In this document: positions 52,177-61,574 of the stretch, one piece after another
Numbering within the stretch: the stretch's first letter is position 1
Layout of the letters: every line of letters begins with the position of its first letter
NCBI RefSeq assembly: GCF_001421965.1
Contig: NZ_LMLP01000024.1
Coordinates: 124,001 to 188,000 of the forward strand
DNA: 64,000 bases
From: Sphingomonas sp. Leaf67
GTDB taxonomy: Bacteria; Pseudomonadota; Alphaproteobacteria; Sphingomonadales; Sphingomonadaceae
Direction of reading: 5' to 3'
Program-made: the position numbers and the translations under genes
The notes under the pieces: model-generated
What the model saw: the letters and a program-made list of their open reading frames with translations, nothing else
The model's database searches: none
Told to the model about the DNA's origin: nothing

Positions 52177-53885
52177 GCCGCATCGGCGTCGATCGGCTTC
52201 GAATAGAAATAGCCCTGCCCGAACGCGCAGCCGAGCGCGACGAGCGTCTGTTCAAGTTCCTGCGTCTCGATCCCCTCGGCCGTGGTGCGCATGCCAAGCG
52301 CCTGGGCAAGGCTGAGGATCGCACGCACGATCGCCACCTTGTCGCGATCGGCGAGCATGCCCGACACGAAGCTGCGGTCGATCTTGAGCTTGTCGATCGG
52401 CAGCTTCTGCAGATAGGCGAGGTTCGAATAACCGGTGCCGAAATCGTCCATCGCGATCGTGGCATGCATGGCCTTCAACGCCAGCATCGTCTGCAGCGTG
52501 CTATCGGGATCGACGATGAACGCGCTTTCGGTCAGTTCGATGGTGAAGCGATCGCCCGTCAGGTCGTGGCGCGACAGCACTTCGGCAAACATCGCGGCGA
52601 TATCGTCGCGCTGAAGCTGCACCGCCGACAGGTTGACCGCCATCCTGGCACCGCAATGCCCGCCGGATTGACGATCCCAAAGCGCGAGCGCCCGCGCCGC
52701 TTCATCCATGGCCCAGCGGCCAAGCGGCACGATCAGGCCCGATTCCTCGGCGACGGGGATGAAATCGACCGGCGAGATGTGCTGCCCATCGGGCGTCTGC
52801 CACCGCGCCAGCGCCTCGAAACTATTGATGCGGCCGTTCGACAGGTCATAGATCGGCTGGAACGCCAGCCGGAGCTGCCGTTCCTCCAGCGCGGTGCGCA
52901 ACCGCGTCTCGATCGAAAACTGGCTGCGGACGATATCGAACAGATGCGGGCGATAGATTTCGGTCTGGCCGGTCCGTTTCGACCGCTTCACCGCGAATTG
53001 CGCGTGGCGGATCAGATCCTCGGCTTCGTCCTCGGTATCCTCACCCAGCGCGATACCGATCGAGCAATCGACACTGATGCTGAAATCGGACAGCTGGAAC
53101 GGCTGGACGAGTGCCTGTTGCAGGCGACCGGCGACCAGAATCGCATCGTCCGGCCCCCCACGCAACGTCAACAGCACCGCGAATTCATCGCCACCCGTGC
53201 GCGCCAGTACGTCGCAGCCGCGCAATACGCCTTTCAGGCGGCGCGCGACCGAGATCAGCAATTCGTCGCCCGACAACGACCCCATGCACGCGTTGACGCG
53301 GCTGAACCGGTCGAGATTGATCGCCAGCACCGCATAGCGCGCGCGCTTGCCGTCCGCGATCCGTTCATCGACCAGATCGCCAAAGCCCATACGGTTCGCC
53401 AGCCCGGTCAGCGAATCGGTATTCATCTCCCGCCGCAGGCTGGCTTCGGTCCGCTGTTCGGCGGTCTGATCGAGCAGCGTCATCAGACAGCTGGCGACCG
53501 AGACCCTGTCGGGACAGCGGGCCAGCGTGACGTCGTAATAACGGCTGTCCACCGAATCGCCGATTTGCAGCGGGACGGAACATCGGGTTTCGGCCGAGGT
53601 CAGAAACGTCGCGATCCGATCTCCGATCGCGTCGAGCAGCGCCGCTTCCCCGCCGCAGACGAAGCCCGCCGCGCGAAAGGCCATGTTGTTCGCGATGAAC
53701 ACCAGTCGCCCGTCGATCAGATCGACGATCGCCGTCGGCGCGGGGATCAGGTCCAGCATTGCCGTGTCGGCATCGAACGACGAACCCGGTACTTTCGACG
53801 GTTCAGCCCGAACGGCGACGGAGTCGTCCGAAACCGGATGCGTCCTGAACGCGGAAAGGAACTGCCGACCGAAAGCCATTTGCAT
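52146..53885 (-). CDS. GGDEF-EAL cyclic-di-GMP protein with PAS-like N-terminus
   Basis: A 579-residue signalling protein. Residues about 40-145 resemble a PAS domain (AMLDLIPAPTAIVDLIDGRL). The GGDEF domain (about 150-315) keeps the active ARTGGDEFAVLL motif, so it may make cyclic-di-GMP. The EAL domain (about 325-570) has FEALARWQTP, MAVNLSAVQLQRDD, TIELTESAF and DDFGTGYSNLAYLQKLP with KIDRSF, the set needed for phosphodiesterase activity. No membrane segment is evident, so it is probably cytoplasmic. The net activity cannot be told from sequence. Its 3' end overlaps cca on the opposite strand. Confidence 0.88.
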   Translation of the reverse strand: MQMAFGRQFLSAFRTHPVSDDSVAVRAEPSKVPGSSFDADTAMLDLIPAPTAIVDLIDGRLVFIANNMAFRAAGFVCGGEAALLDAIGDRIATFLTSAETRCSVPLQIGDSVDSRYYDVTLARCPDRVSVASCLMTLLDQTAEQRTEASLRREMNTDSLTGLANRMGFGDLVDERIADGKRARYAVLAINLDRFSRVNACMGSLSGDELLISVARRLKGVLRGCDVLARTGGDEFAVLLTLRGGPDDAILVAGRLQQALVQPFQLSDFSISVDCSIGIALGEDTEDEAEDLIRHAQFAVKRSKRTGQTEIYRPHLFDIVRSQFSIETRLRTALEERQLRLAFQPIYDLSNGRINSFEALARWQTPDGQHISPVDFIPVAEESGLIVPLGRWAMDEAARALALWDRQSGGHCGARMAVNLSAVQLQRDDIAAMFAEVLSRHDLTGDRFTIELTESAFIVDPDSTLQTMLALKAMHATIAMDDFGTGYSNLAYLQKLPIDKLKIDRSFVSGMLADRDKVAIVRAILSLAQALGMRTTAEGIETQELEQTLVALGCAFGQGYFYSKPIDADAAYAMLVARNA

Positions 53886-53957
53886 CGCTGTACCGCGACG
53901 ATGGTTAAAAGCTTCTGAAGCCCGGCAAGCTATTCGAACGGATATGCACGTCGCCCG

Positions 53958-56210
53958 TCAGAAGCGGTTGTCGCGAGGGAAGCCGTTGGGTGGCATCCGC
54001 CCGGCCGCACCGCGTGCGGCGCGCCACGGCGTCAGATCGCCCTCGGTACGGACGCGCCCGGTCTCTCCGCCCATCGTCCAGGTCAGCCCGTCGCCGAACC
54101 GCAAGGTCCGCGCATCCGACAGGCCGCCATCGCGGAACCGTTGCAGCTGAACCCCCTGCCCACGGGCCATTTCCGCGAGTTCGGACAGCGGAAAGAGCAC
54201 GAGCTTGCGATTGTCCCCGATCGCCGCGACATAATCATCCTCCGGCGCGATGGGCCGGACGATCTTCAGCTTGGCACCGGGGCGCGGTGCCATCACCTGC
54301 TTGCCCTTGCGGGTTTCGGCAAGCACGTCGGCGATCCGCACCGCAAAGCCGCGACCATCGGTCGCCGCCAGCAACAGCCGATCGGATGTCGCCGCGCGGA
54401 ACAGCCCGACGATCCGGGCATCGCCGTCGAGATCGATCATCGCCCGCACCGGCTCGCCGAATCCGCGTCCGCCGGGCAGCTTGTCGGCACCCAGCGTGTA
54501 GAAACGCCCGCCATCGGTGGTCAGCAACAACTTGTCGGTCGTGTGCGCGTGAAAGGCGAAGGCCGGACCGTCGCCTTCCTTGAACCGTGCGGTATCGGCG
54601 GAGGCGAGGTCGACATGCCCCCTGAGCGCCCGTACCCAGCCGCGTTGCGACAGGATGATGGTCAGCGGCTCGCGCTCGATCATCGCCTCTGCCGGGATTT
54701 CGCGTGCCGGGGCGGCTTCCTCGATCGAAGTACGGCGGGCGCCGAGCGCGGTGTCGCTGCCATAGCGGTCGCGCATCTTCGACAGGTCGCGCTTCATGCG
54801 GGTCCGCTGCCGGGCCTCGCTGGACAGCAGCAGCGTCAGTTCGGCCTGCTCCTTTTCCAGCTTCGACCGCTCGCCGCGAATCTCCATTTCCTCTAGCTTG
54901 CGCAAGGATCGCAGCCGCATGTTGAGGATCGCTTCGGCCTGTCGGTCGGTCAGGGTGAATTCGGCGATCAGCACCGGCTTTGGTTCATCCTCGGTGCGGA
55001 TGATCGCGATCACCCGGTCGAGGTTGAGATAGGCAGCCAGATAGCCGTCGAGCAATTCGATCCGGTCGGCGATTCTGGCAAGCCGGTGCTCGCTACGCCG
55101 GCGCAGGACGACGAACTGGTGATCGACCCATGCCTTCAGTGCCTCGCGCAGCGACATGACGCGCGGGGTGCGATCCTTGTCGAGCACGTTGAGGTTGAGG
55201 GGGATGCGCGATTCGAGGTCGGTCAGCCGGAACAGCCCGTCCATCAGCACCTGGTGGTCGACGGTGCGGCTGCGCGGTTCGAGGACGATGCGGATCTCGG
55301 CATCCGATTCGTCGCGAACGTCGGTCAGGATCGGCAGCTTCTTGTCGTTGATGAGCGCGGCGATCTGTTCGATCAGCTTGCCCTTCTGCACGCCGTACGG
55401 AATCTCGGTGATGACGATCTGCCAGCCGCCGCCTTTCTCCCGTTCGATCGTGTGGCGCGCACGGACGCGAAAGCCACCACGACCGGTGGCATAGGCTTCG
55501 CGGATCGCGGCGGGGGTATCGGCGACGATACCGCCGGTGGGAAAATCGGGGCCGCGCACATAAGCGAGCACGGCGGCGTCATCCGCATCCGGCCGGTCGA
55601 TCAGCACGATCGCGGCCTCGTACAATTCGGCGGCGTTGTGCGGCGGTACGCTGGTCGCCATGCCGACGGCGATGCCGCTGGCCCCGTTGGCGAGCAGATT
55701 GGGGAACAGGCCCGGAAACAGTTCGGGCTCCTGCTCCTCGCCGTTATAGGTCGGGCGGAAGTCGGTAGCGTCCTCGTCGAGGCCCGCCATCAGGTCGATC
55801 GCGACCTGCGTCAGCCGCGCTTCGGTATAACGGTAGGCGGCGGCATTATCGCCATCGATGTTGCCGAAATTGCCCTGTCCGTCGACCAGCGGATAGCGCA
55901 GCGCGAAATCCTGTGCGAGGCGGACCATCGCGTCATAGACCGACTGGTCGCCATGCGGATGGTATTTGCCGATCACGTCGCCGACGACGCGCGCGCATTT
56001 CTTGTACCCCGATGCGGGATCGAGCTTCAGCAGCCGCATCGCCCACAACAGCCGGCGATGCACCGGCTTCAGCCCGTCGCGCACGTCGGGCAACGACCGG
56101 GCCGTGATCGTCGACAGCGCGTAGACGAGATAACGCTCGGACAATGCGCTGTCGAACGGTGCATCGAAGATGCCGATCGGCGTCGAAGGGTCGGTCAGTT
56201 CACTTGCCAT
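53958..56210 (-). CDS. parC: DNA topoisomerase IV subunit A
   Basis: A 750-residue ParC, the DNA-cleaving subunit of topoisomerase IV that unlinks daughter chromosomes. The active-site Tyr is in AAYRYTEARLT (Y128). The quinolone-resistance region reads GKYHPHGDQSVYDAM, with Gln (Q89) where E. coli has Ser80 and Asp (D93) at Glu84. GyrA-box-like QRGWVRALRGH and RGFGEPVRAMIDLDG lie in the C-terminal beta-pinwheel, which appears intact but short. ATG at 56210 is used; a GTG just before is possible. GyrA is less likely: length and C-terminal domain fit ParC. Confidence 0.92.
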   Translation of the reverse strand: MASELTDPSTPIGIFDAPFDSALSERYLVYALSTITARSLPDVRDGLKPVHRRLLWAMRLLKLDPASGYKKCARVVGDVIGKYHPHGDQSVYDAMVRLAQDFALRYPLVDGQGNFGNIDGDNAAAYRYTEARLTQVAIDLMAGLDEDATDFRPTYNGEEQEPELFPGLFPNLLANGASGIAVGMATSVPPHNAAELYEAAIVLIDRPDADDAAVLAYVRGPDFPTGGIVADTPAAIREAYATGRGGFRVRARHTIEREKGGGWQIVITEIPYGVQKGKLIEQIAALINDKKLPILTDVRDESDAEIRIVLEPRSRTVDHQVLMDGLFRLTDLESRIPLNLNVLDKDRTPRVMSLREALKAWVDHQFVVLRRRSEHRLARIADRIELLDGYLAAYLNLDRVIAIIRTEDEPKPVLIAEFTLTDRQAEAILNMRLRSLRKLEEMEIRGERSKLEKEQAELTLLLSSEARQRTRMKRDLSKMRDRYGSDTALGARRTSIEEAAPAREIPAEAMIEREPLTIILSQRGWVRALRGHVDLASADTARFKEGDGPAFAFHAHTTDKLLLTTDGGRFYTLGADKLPGGRGFGEPVRAMIDLDGDARIVGLFRAATSDRLLLAATDGRGFAVRIADVLAETRKGKQVMAPRPGAKLKIVRPIAPEDDYVAAIGDNRKLVLFPLSELAEMARGQGVQLQRFRDGGLSDARTLRFGDGLTWTMGGETGRVRTEGDLTPWRAARGAAGRMPPNGFPRDNRF

Positions 56211-56270
56211 CACAACCGCGATAGCAGGCGAACCCCGCCTCTGCGATAGGCGAAATGGAACGAACCGGGA

Positions 56271-56846
56271 TCAGGCCGCCTGTCGCCCGTCGGATACGCG
56301 CACCGCACCCGGTTCACCATCGGCCAGCGCCACCACATCGGCGACGATGCCCTGCCATTCGGTGTCGCTCATTTCGATCAGGCCGAACAGCCGCATGAGG
56401 AACGCCCCCTCCATCGCGAGGAACGCCAGCCGCAGCCGGCGACCCGCGTCGGTGGTGACGTCGATCAGGTCGATCCGCTCACGATACCATTTGCGCACCA
56501 GCACCATATGCTGCGGCGAATTGAGGACCGAGACCAGCAGGCTGGGCGCCCCCCGCCGCGAACGATCGTTATAATCGGCGGCGTAATCGATATGGACCCG
56601 GGCCGGGCAGGTGCCATCGGCGGCACCCAGTTCGGCGATGCGTTCGGCATATTCGTCCTGCCACCGCTCGAACATCGCGGCGATCAGCGATTCCTTGCTG
56701 CGAAAACTGTATTGCACACCGCCGTTGGTGATGCCCATATGCTCCGCGACGGCGGCGATGGTCAGGCCGACCGGGCCCTTTTCCAGCGTCACCGACTCGG
56801 CGGCATCCAACAGCTTGTCACGCTCGATCGTACGAGTTCTTCCCAC
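56271..56846 (-). CDS. TetR-family transcriptional regulator
   Basis: A 191-residue TetR-type regulator. The helix-turn-helix lies at about residues 25-50 (LTIAAVAEHMGITNGGVQYS then FRSKESLIAAMF). The C-terminal ligand domain has SVLNSPQHMVLVRKWYRERI. The start is probably GTG at 56846, with AGGGG seven bases upstream; an in-frame GTG two codons earlier is less well spaced, and the frame beyond it is not protein-like. It is divergent from an alpha/beta-hydrolase gene across 146 bases, a likely regulatory target. Ligand unknown. Confidence 0.85.
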   Translation of the reverse strand: MGRTRTIERDKLLDAAESVTLEKGPVGLTIAAVAEHMGITNGGVQYSFRSKESLIAAMFERWQDEYAERIAELGAADGTCPARVHIDYAADYNDRSRRGAPSLLVSVLNSPQHMVLVRKWYRERIDLIDVTTDAGRRLRLAFLAMEGAFLMRLFGLIEMSDTEWQGIVADVVALADGEPGAVRVSDGRQAA

Positions 56847-56992
56847 TTCCACGCCCCTTTGCAGCCGGCATACCGCCGGCCAAACCCTTCCCCGCGGCCC
56901 CCTTAGCGCAAAATTATCCGCCCGCGCGATTTTTATTATACGATTCATCATTATGGGTACGGTTGCGACACTCGGTGGATCGGACTGCAACA

Positions 56993-57859
56993 ATGGCTGA
57001 ATGCGTCACGTCATGGACCGCAATGTGTTGGCCCGACCTGACCCGGCGACCGCGCCCCGATCCGGACCGGACGTTCCACTACGGGTCGGACCGGTTGCAG
57101 GTGGTCGACCTGTGGTTGCCCGCGGGCGATCCCGCCACGTGCCGGCCGATCGTGCTGATGGTGCATGGAGGATGCTGGCAGAGTTCGATCGCCGACCGGC
57201 GGCTGATGGACTGGATTGCCGCCGATCTTCGCGCGGACGGCATCGCCGTGTGGAATATCGACTATCGCGGGGTCGACCGCGATGGCGGCGGTTATCCGGG
57301 GACGTTTCTCGACGCGGCGGCGGCGGCCGATGTGCTGCGCGACCATGCCGGGACGTACGCCCTCGACCTGTCGCGGATCGTCGCGGTCGGACATTCGGCG
57401 GGCGGGCATCTGGCGCTGTGGCTCGCCGCGCGGCATCGCCTTCCCGGCGATAGTCCGCTGGCGACCGACGATCCGTTGCCGATCGCGCATGTCGTCAGTC
57501 TGGGCGGTCTGCCCGATCTTGCCGCGGTCGAAGCCAGCCCGGACAATGGCTGCGGGACGGAGGTCGTCGCGCAACTGGTCGGGGGGGACCGGGTCGATCG
57601 CTTCGCCGATACCTCCGTCGTCGAGCTGCTGCCGGTCGGGGTGCCGATCGACCTGATCGACGGCGCGCAGGACGAGATCGTTCCCGCCGCGATGGCACCG
57701 GCCTTTGCCGAAGCCGCCCGCGCCGCCGGAGACCGGGTGGTGATGCAACGGATCGCGGAAACCGGCCATGTCGAGCTGATCGCACCGGAAACGCCGGCAT
57801 GGGCCGCGGCCAAGGCCTCGATCCGGCGCGCCTTGTCGAGCGCCACCCCCTTCGAATAG
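56993..57859 (+). CDS. Alpha/beta hydrolase, esterase/kynurenine-formamidase-like
   Basis: A 288-residue alpha/beta hydrolase. The oxyanion motif is MVHGGCWQSS near residue 60, the nucleophile elbow is VGHSAGGHLALW near residue 135, the acid is probably in IDGAQDEIVP and the His in ETGHVELIAPE. The HGGxW plus GHSAGGH combination is shared by kynurenine formamidases of the alpha/beta type and various carboxylesterases. No tryptophan-degradation gene is nearby, so the substrate stays open. No signal peptide, hence cytoplasmic. ATG at 56993 is chosen over a TTG ten codons earlier. Divergent from the TetR gene. Confidence 0.78.
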   Translation: MAECVTSWTAMCWPDLTRRPRPDPDRTFHYGSDRLQVVDLWLPAGDPATCRPIVLMVHGGCWQSSIADRRLMDWIAADLRADGIAVWNIDYRGVDRDGGGYPGTFLDAAAAADVLRDHAGTYALDLSRIVAVGHSAGGHLALWLAARHRLPGDSPLATDDPLPIAHVVSLGGLPDLAAVEASPDNGCGTEVVAQLVGGDRVDRFADTSVVELLPVGVPIDLIDGAQDEIVPAAMAPAFAEAARAAGDRVVMQRIAETGHVELIAPETPAWAAAKASIRRALSSATPFE

Positions 57860-57921
57860 CGGCGGATTGCATCCGCCTTATTTCTGCCCTATTTTAGCCA
57901 CGAATAAGGCAGGAGTTGTCG

Positions 57922-58758
57922 ATGACCCGTTCGCGTTCGACCTTGATCATCATGGCCGCCGTCTCCGCTGCGCTTGCCGGTTGCGGCCGACCCGATACCG
58001 CCGACGAGACGGGATCGACCGATCAGGATGCCCCGCCAGGCGTCGAGGTGACCGCTGCGCCGGGCGTCGCGTTCCGATACGACTACGCCTTCCGCCTGCC
58101 AGCGCAGCGGATCGCCGCAGCACAGGAACGCCATGCCGAGGCATGCGAGCGACTAGGTCCGGACCGCTGCCGGATCACCGGGATGCGCTATCTCCGCTCG
58201 CCGAAGAACGACGTCACCGCCGATCTGCAGTTCAGCATCGTCCCCGCCCTTGCGCGCGGCTTCGGCCGCGATGCAATCGGAGTGGTCGAACGCAGCGAAG
58301 GCGGCGTGCGCAGCGTCAATGTCAGTGGCGAGCACGTTGGCGCAACCATCGACGCCGCCAGAACCGCGCGCAACGCTGCCGCCGCCGAACGCGCCACCGT
58401 CGAGAAGCGGATCGCGGACGGCAATCGTTCGACCGCGACCGAACTGGAACGGCAGCGCGCCGATCTGGCGCGGACGATCCGGGACGCCGATGCGCAGGCC
58501 GCCGGGCAACGCGCGCTCCTGAATGCGACGCCGGTCGCGTTCCATTACGAATCGGGCAAGGCCGCCCCGGGCTTCGAAACCCGGTCGCCGCTGGCACAGG
58601 CGGGCGAACTGCTCGGCTGGTCGGCGGGCGTAACGTTCAGCACGGTGCTCAATCTGCTTGGGCTGCTGCTGCCACCGATGTTGCTCGCGGCGATTCTGGC
58701 CGGGCTGTTCGTTGGCGGGCGGCGGTTCGTGCGACGGCGGATCGCGCCCGCGGCGTGA
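57922..58758 (+). CDS. DUF4349 lipoprotein
   Basis: A 278-residue DUF4349-type protein. It has a lipoprotein signal (STLIIMAAVSAALAGCGRPD, lipobox LAGC), a central helical part with an Ala/Arg-rich coiled-coil-like stretch (RTARNAAAAERATVEKRIAD) around residues 145-210, and a C-terminal membrane segment (VLNLLGLLLPPMLLAAILAG) followed by basic residues. Such proteins span the periplasm between membrane anchors; function is unknown. ATG at 57922 has AGGAG six bases upstream. It is followed 91 bases later by purC. Confidence 0.75.
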   Translation: MTRSRSTLIIMAAVSAALAGCGRPDTADETGSTDQDAPPGVEVTAAPGVAFRYDYAFRLPAQRIAAAQERHAEACERLGPDRCRITGMRYLRSPKNDVTADLQFSIVPALARGFGRDAIGVVERSEGGVRSVNVSGEHVGATIDAARTARNAAAAERATVEKRIADGNRSTATELERQRADLARTIRDADAQAAGQRALLNATPVAFHYESGKAAPGFETRSPLAQAGELLGWSAGVTFSTVLNLLGLLLPPMLLAAILAGLFVGGRRFVRRRIAPAA

Positions 58759-58849
58759 TTGCGCGCCCGGCCCCCTTGGGCTATGCGGCGGCTTTCTACA
58801 CCGGCCACGGGCATCCCCCGGGCCGGCCCGTTTCGTCGAAGGGAATCGC

Positions 58850-59629
58850 ATGGCTCGCCGCCGCCAGATTTACGAAGGCAAGGCAAAGATCCTGTACGAG
58901 GGTCCGGAGCCGGGTACGCTGATCCAGTATTTCAAGGATGACGCCACCGCTTTCAACGCCCAGAAAAAGGGCACGATCAACGGCAAGGGCGTGCTGAACA
59001 ACCGGATTTCCGAGCACGTCTTCACGCTGCTCGGCAATATCGGGGTGCCGACCCACTTCATCCGCCGGCTTAACATGCGCGAGCAGTTGATCCGTCAGGT
59101 CGAAATCGTGCCGATCGAGGTCGTGGTGCGCAACGTCGCCGCGGGTTCGCTGTCGAAACGGCTGGGCATCGAGGAAGGGCAGCAGCTGCCGCGCACGATC
59201 GTCGAATATTATTACAAGGACGATGCGCTGGGCGATCCGATGGTATCGGACGAACACATCCTGTGCTTCGGCTGGGCCGCGCAGGACGAATTGCACGAGA
59301 TGGCCGACATGGCGATCCGCGTGAACGACTTCCTGTCCGGGCTGTTCGCCGGGATCAACATCCGGCTGGTCGACTTCAAGCTCGAATTCGGTCGCATCTG
59401 GGACAATGATTTCAGCCGGATCATCCTGGCCGACGAAATCAGCCCCGATGGCTGCCGCCTGTGGGACATGACCACCAACGAGAAGCTCGACAAGGATCGC
59501 TTCCGTCGCGATCTCGGCGGCGAAGTCGAAGCCTATCAGGAGGTCGCGCGCCGGCTGGGCCTGATGCCCGAAGGCGCGGACTCGGCGGTCCTCGACCTCG
59601 AGACGCATCGCAAGAAGCGCGAGAAGTAA
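58850..59629 (+). CDS. purC: Phosphoribosylaminoimidazole-succinocarboxamide synthase
   Basis: A 259-residue SAICAR synthetase that joins aspartate to CAIR with ATP in purine synthesis. It starts RRQIYEGKAKILYEG and contains TAFNAQKKGTINGKGVLNN, RQVEIVPIEVVVRNVAAGS with SLSKRLGIEEG, and LVDFKLEFGR followed by LADEISPDGCRLWD, all strong family blocks. Length is normal. ATG at 58850 has GAAGGGAA upstream. A palindromic repeat follows its stop codon. Confidence 0.95.
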   Translation: MARRRQIYEGKAKILYEGPEPGTLIQYFKDDATAFNAQKKGTINGKGVLNNRISEHVFTLLGNIGVPTHFIRRLNMREQLIRQVEIVPIEVVVRNVAAGSLSKRLGIEEGQQLPRTIVEYYYKDDALGDPMVSDEHILCFGWAAQDELHEMADMAIRVNDFLSGLFAGINIRLVDFKLEFGRIWDNDFSRIILADEISPDGCRLWDMTTNEKLDKDRFRRDLGGEVEAYQEVARRLGLMPEGADSAVLDLETHRKKREK

Positions 59630-59644
59630 GACTCCACCCGACCA

Positions 59645-59755
59645 GAACGTCATCCCGGCGAAAGCCGGGATCCACGGACGGGGTGTCGCCAATGGCGCTT
59701 GCCGTCGCTGCCGTCGCGCATCCATGGGTTCCGGCTTTCACCGGGATGACGGTTC
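59645..59755. repeat. Palindromic repeat between purC and acyl-CoA dehydrogenase gene
   Basis: Arm 59645-59678 (GAACGTCATCCCGGCGAAAG and onward) and arm 59721-59755 (TTTCACCGGGATGACGGTTC at its end) are inverted repeats with few mismatches. It lies between two convergent genes and may fold as a transcription terminator in both directions. It belongs to the same general class of dispersed repeats as 7389-7466. Confidence 0.75.
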
Positions 59756-59767
59756 TGACGGGTGCCC

Positions 59768-61570
59768 CTACCCCCGCGCGAACATCGCCGGGTCGAGCGC
59801 CATCACCGCATCGGCCCCGCCTTCGACCTTGCGCCGCAGGGCACCGGTGTCGGGGATGATGCGTTCGGCATAGAAGCGCGCGGTTACCCGCTTGCCCTCG
59901 ACGAACGTCGGATCGCCTTCGCCCGATGCCGCCAGTGACTCAGCCGCGGTCAGCATCCGCAGCCACATCAGTCCGGTCGCGACGATCCCCATGATGTGCA
60001 TATACGAATGCGCGCCCGCCCCGACATGGTTCGGGTTCTGCATCCCGTTGGCCATGAACCACATCGTCGCCGCCTGCAGGTCCTTGAGCCCGCGCTCCAG
60101 CCGCTCGGCGAAGTCGCGGGTCGCATCCGCGCCCTTCGCTGTCGCGATTTCCTCGGCTGTGATGCGGAAGAAATGCTGGATCGCACGCCCGTTATTCTGC
60201 GCCAGCTTGCGCCCGACCAGATCCATCGCCTGCACGCCGTTGGTGCCTTCATAGATCATCGCGATCCGGGCATCGCGGACATATTGCTCCATGCCCCATT
60301 CGGCGATGTAGCCGTGCCCGCCATAGACCTGCTGCGCATTGGTCGCGACGTCATAGCCCTTGTCGGTGCCATAGCCCTTGATGACCGGAGTCAGCAGCGA
60401 CACCAGATCGTCGGCCAGCTCGCGCGTCGCCGCATCCTCGCTCATATGCGCCAGATCGACCTGCAACGCGCCCCACAGGCACAGCGCGCGCAGCCCCTCG
60501 GTCAGCGCCTTGCCCTCCATCAGCATCCGCCGTACATCGGGATGGACGAACAGCGTATCGGCCTTTTCCTGCGGTTGCGCGGGGCCGGTCAGCGCCCGGC
60601 CCTGTCGCCGGTCGCCGGCATAGATCACCGCATTCTGATAGGCGGTTTCGGCAACACCCAGACCCTGCAACCCGACGCCGAGGCGCGCCGCGTTCATCAT
60701 GATGAACATCGCGGCCAGCCCCTTCATCTCGTCCCCGACCAGCCAGCCCTTTGCGCCGTCATAGTTCATGACGCAGGTCGAATTCGCGTGGATGCCCATC
60801 TTGTGCTCGATCGAGCCGCACGTCACCGGATTACGCGCGCCGAGCGACCCGTCGTCGTTCACGAGGAATTTCGGCACAACGAACAGCGAAATCCCCTTCG
60901 AGCTTTCCGGCGCACCCGGCGTCTTGGCAAGGACGAGGTGGATGATGTTGTCGGTCAGGTCATGCTCGCCCGACGAGATGAAGATCTTGGTGCCGGTGAT
61001 CGCCCACGACCCGTCGTCGTTCGGCACGGCGCGCGTCTTGATAAGACCGAGATCGGTGCCGCATTGCGGCTCGGTCAGGTTCATGGTGCCGCCCCATTCG
61101 CCCGACACCATCCTGGGCACATACATCGCCTGCTGTTCGGGGTTGCCCTTGACCAGCAAGGCGGCGATCGCGCCGTGCGTCAGCCCGGGATACATGGCAA
61201 ATGCCATGTTGGCGGAGATCAGATATTCCTCGAACGCGGTCGCGACGACATGCGGCATCGCCTGCCCGCCAAACGCCTCCGGTGCCGACAGCGTGCCCCA
61301 ACCCGATTCGACGAACTGGCGATAGGCCTGCTTGAACCCGTCGGGCGTGGTCACGCTGCCATCGGGATGGCGAGTGCAGCCCTGCAGGTCGCCCGATGCG
61401 TTCAGCGGAAACAGCACTTCGGCGACGAAGCGACCGCCCTCCTCCAGCACCGCCTCGACCGTATCGGGCGTGGCATTGGCGAAACCAGGCAGCGCGGCAT
61501 GATCGCCGATCCTGAGCACATGATCGAGGATGAAGCGGGTGTCGCGGACCGGCGGGGTATAGCTGGGCAT
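59768..61570 (-). CDS. Acyl-CoA dehydrogenase (AcdA-like, 600 aa)
   Basis: A 600-residue acyl-CoA dehydrogenase with the extended N- and C-terminal domains of the DmdC/FadE5-like branch. The FAD/substrate motifs are NLTEPQCGTDLGLIKTRA near residue 160, GTKIFISSGEHDL near residue 195, and QVYGGHGYIAEWGMEQYVRD with IAMIYEGTNGVQAMDLVGRK near residue 430, where the Glu of YEGT is the catalytic base. It introduces a trans-2 double bond in an acyl-CoA. The chain length or branched substrate is unknown. The MerR-family gene ends 4 bases upstream, suggesting one regulated unit. Confidence 0.9.
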   Translation of the reverse strand: MPSYTPPVRDTRFILDHVLRIGDHAALPGFANATPDTVEAVLEEGGRFVAEVLFPLNASGDLQGCTRHPDGSVTTPDGFKQAYRQFVESGWGTLSAPEAFGGQAMPHVVATAFEEYLISANMAFAMYPGLTHGAIAALLVKGNPEQQAMYVPRMVSGEWGGTMNLTEPQCGTDLGLIKTRAVPNDDGSWAITGTKIFISSGEHDLTDNIIHLVLAKTPGAPESSKGISLFVVPKFLVNDDGSLGARNPVTCGSIEHKMGIHANSTCVMNYDGAKGWLVGDEMKGLAAMFIMMNAARLGVGLQGLGVAETAYQNAVIYAGDRRQGRALTGPAQPQEKADTLFVHPDVRRMLMEGKALTEGLRALCLWGALQVDLAHMSEDAATRELADDLVSLLTPVIKGYGTDKGYDVATNAQQVYGGHGYIAEWGMEQYVRDARIAMIYEGTNGVQAMDLVGRKLAQNNGRAIQHFFRITAEEIATAKGADATRDFAERLERGLKDLQAATMWFMANGMQNPNHVGAGAHSYMHIMGIVATGLMWLRMLTAAESLAASGEGDPTFVEGKRVTARFYAERIIPDTGALRRKVEGGADAVMALDPAMFARG

Positions 61571-61574
61571 CGGG

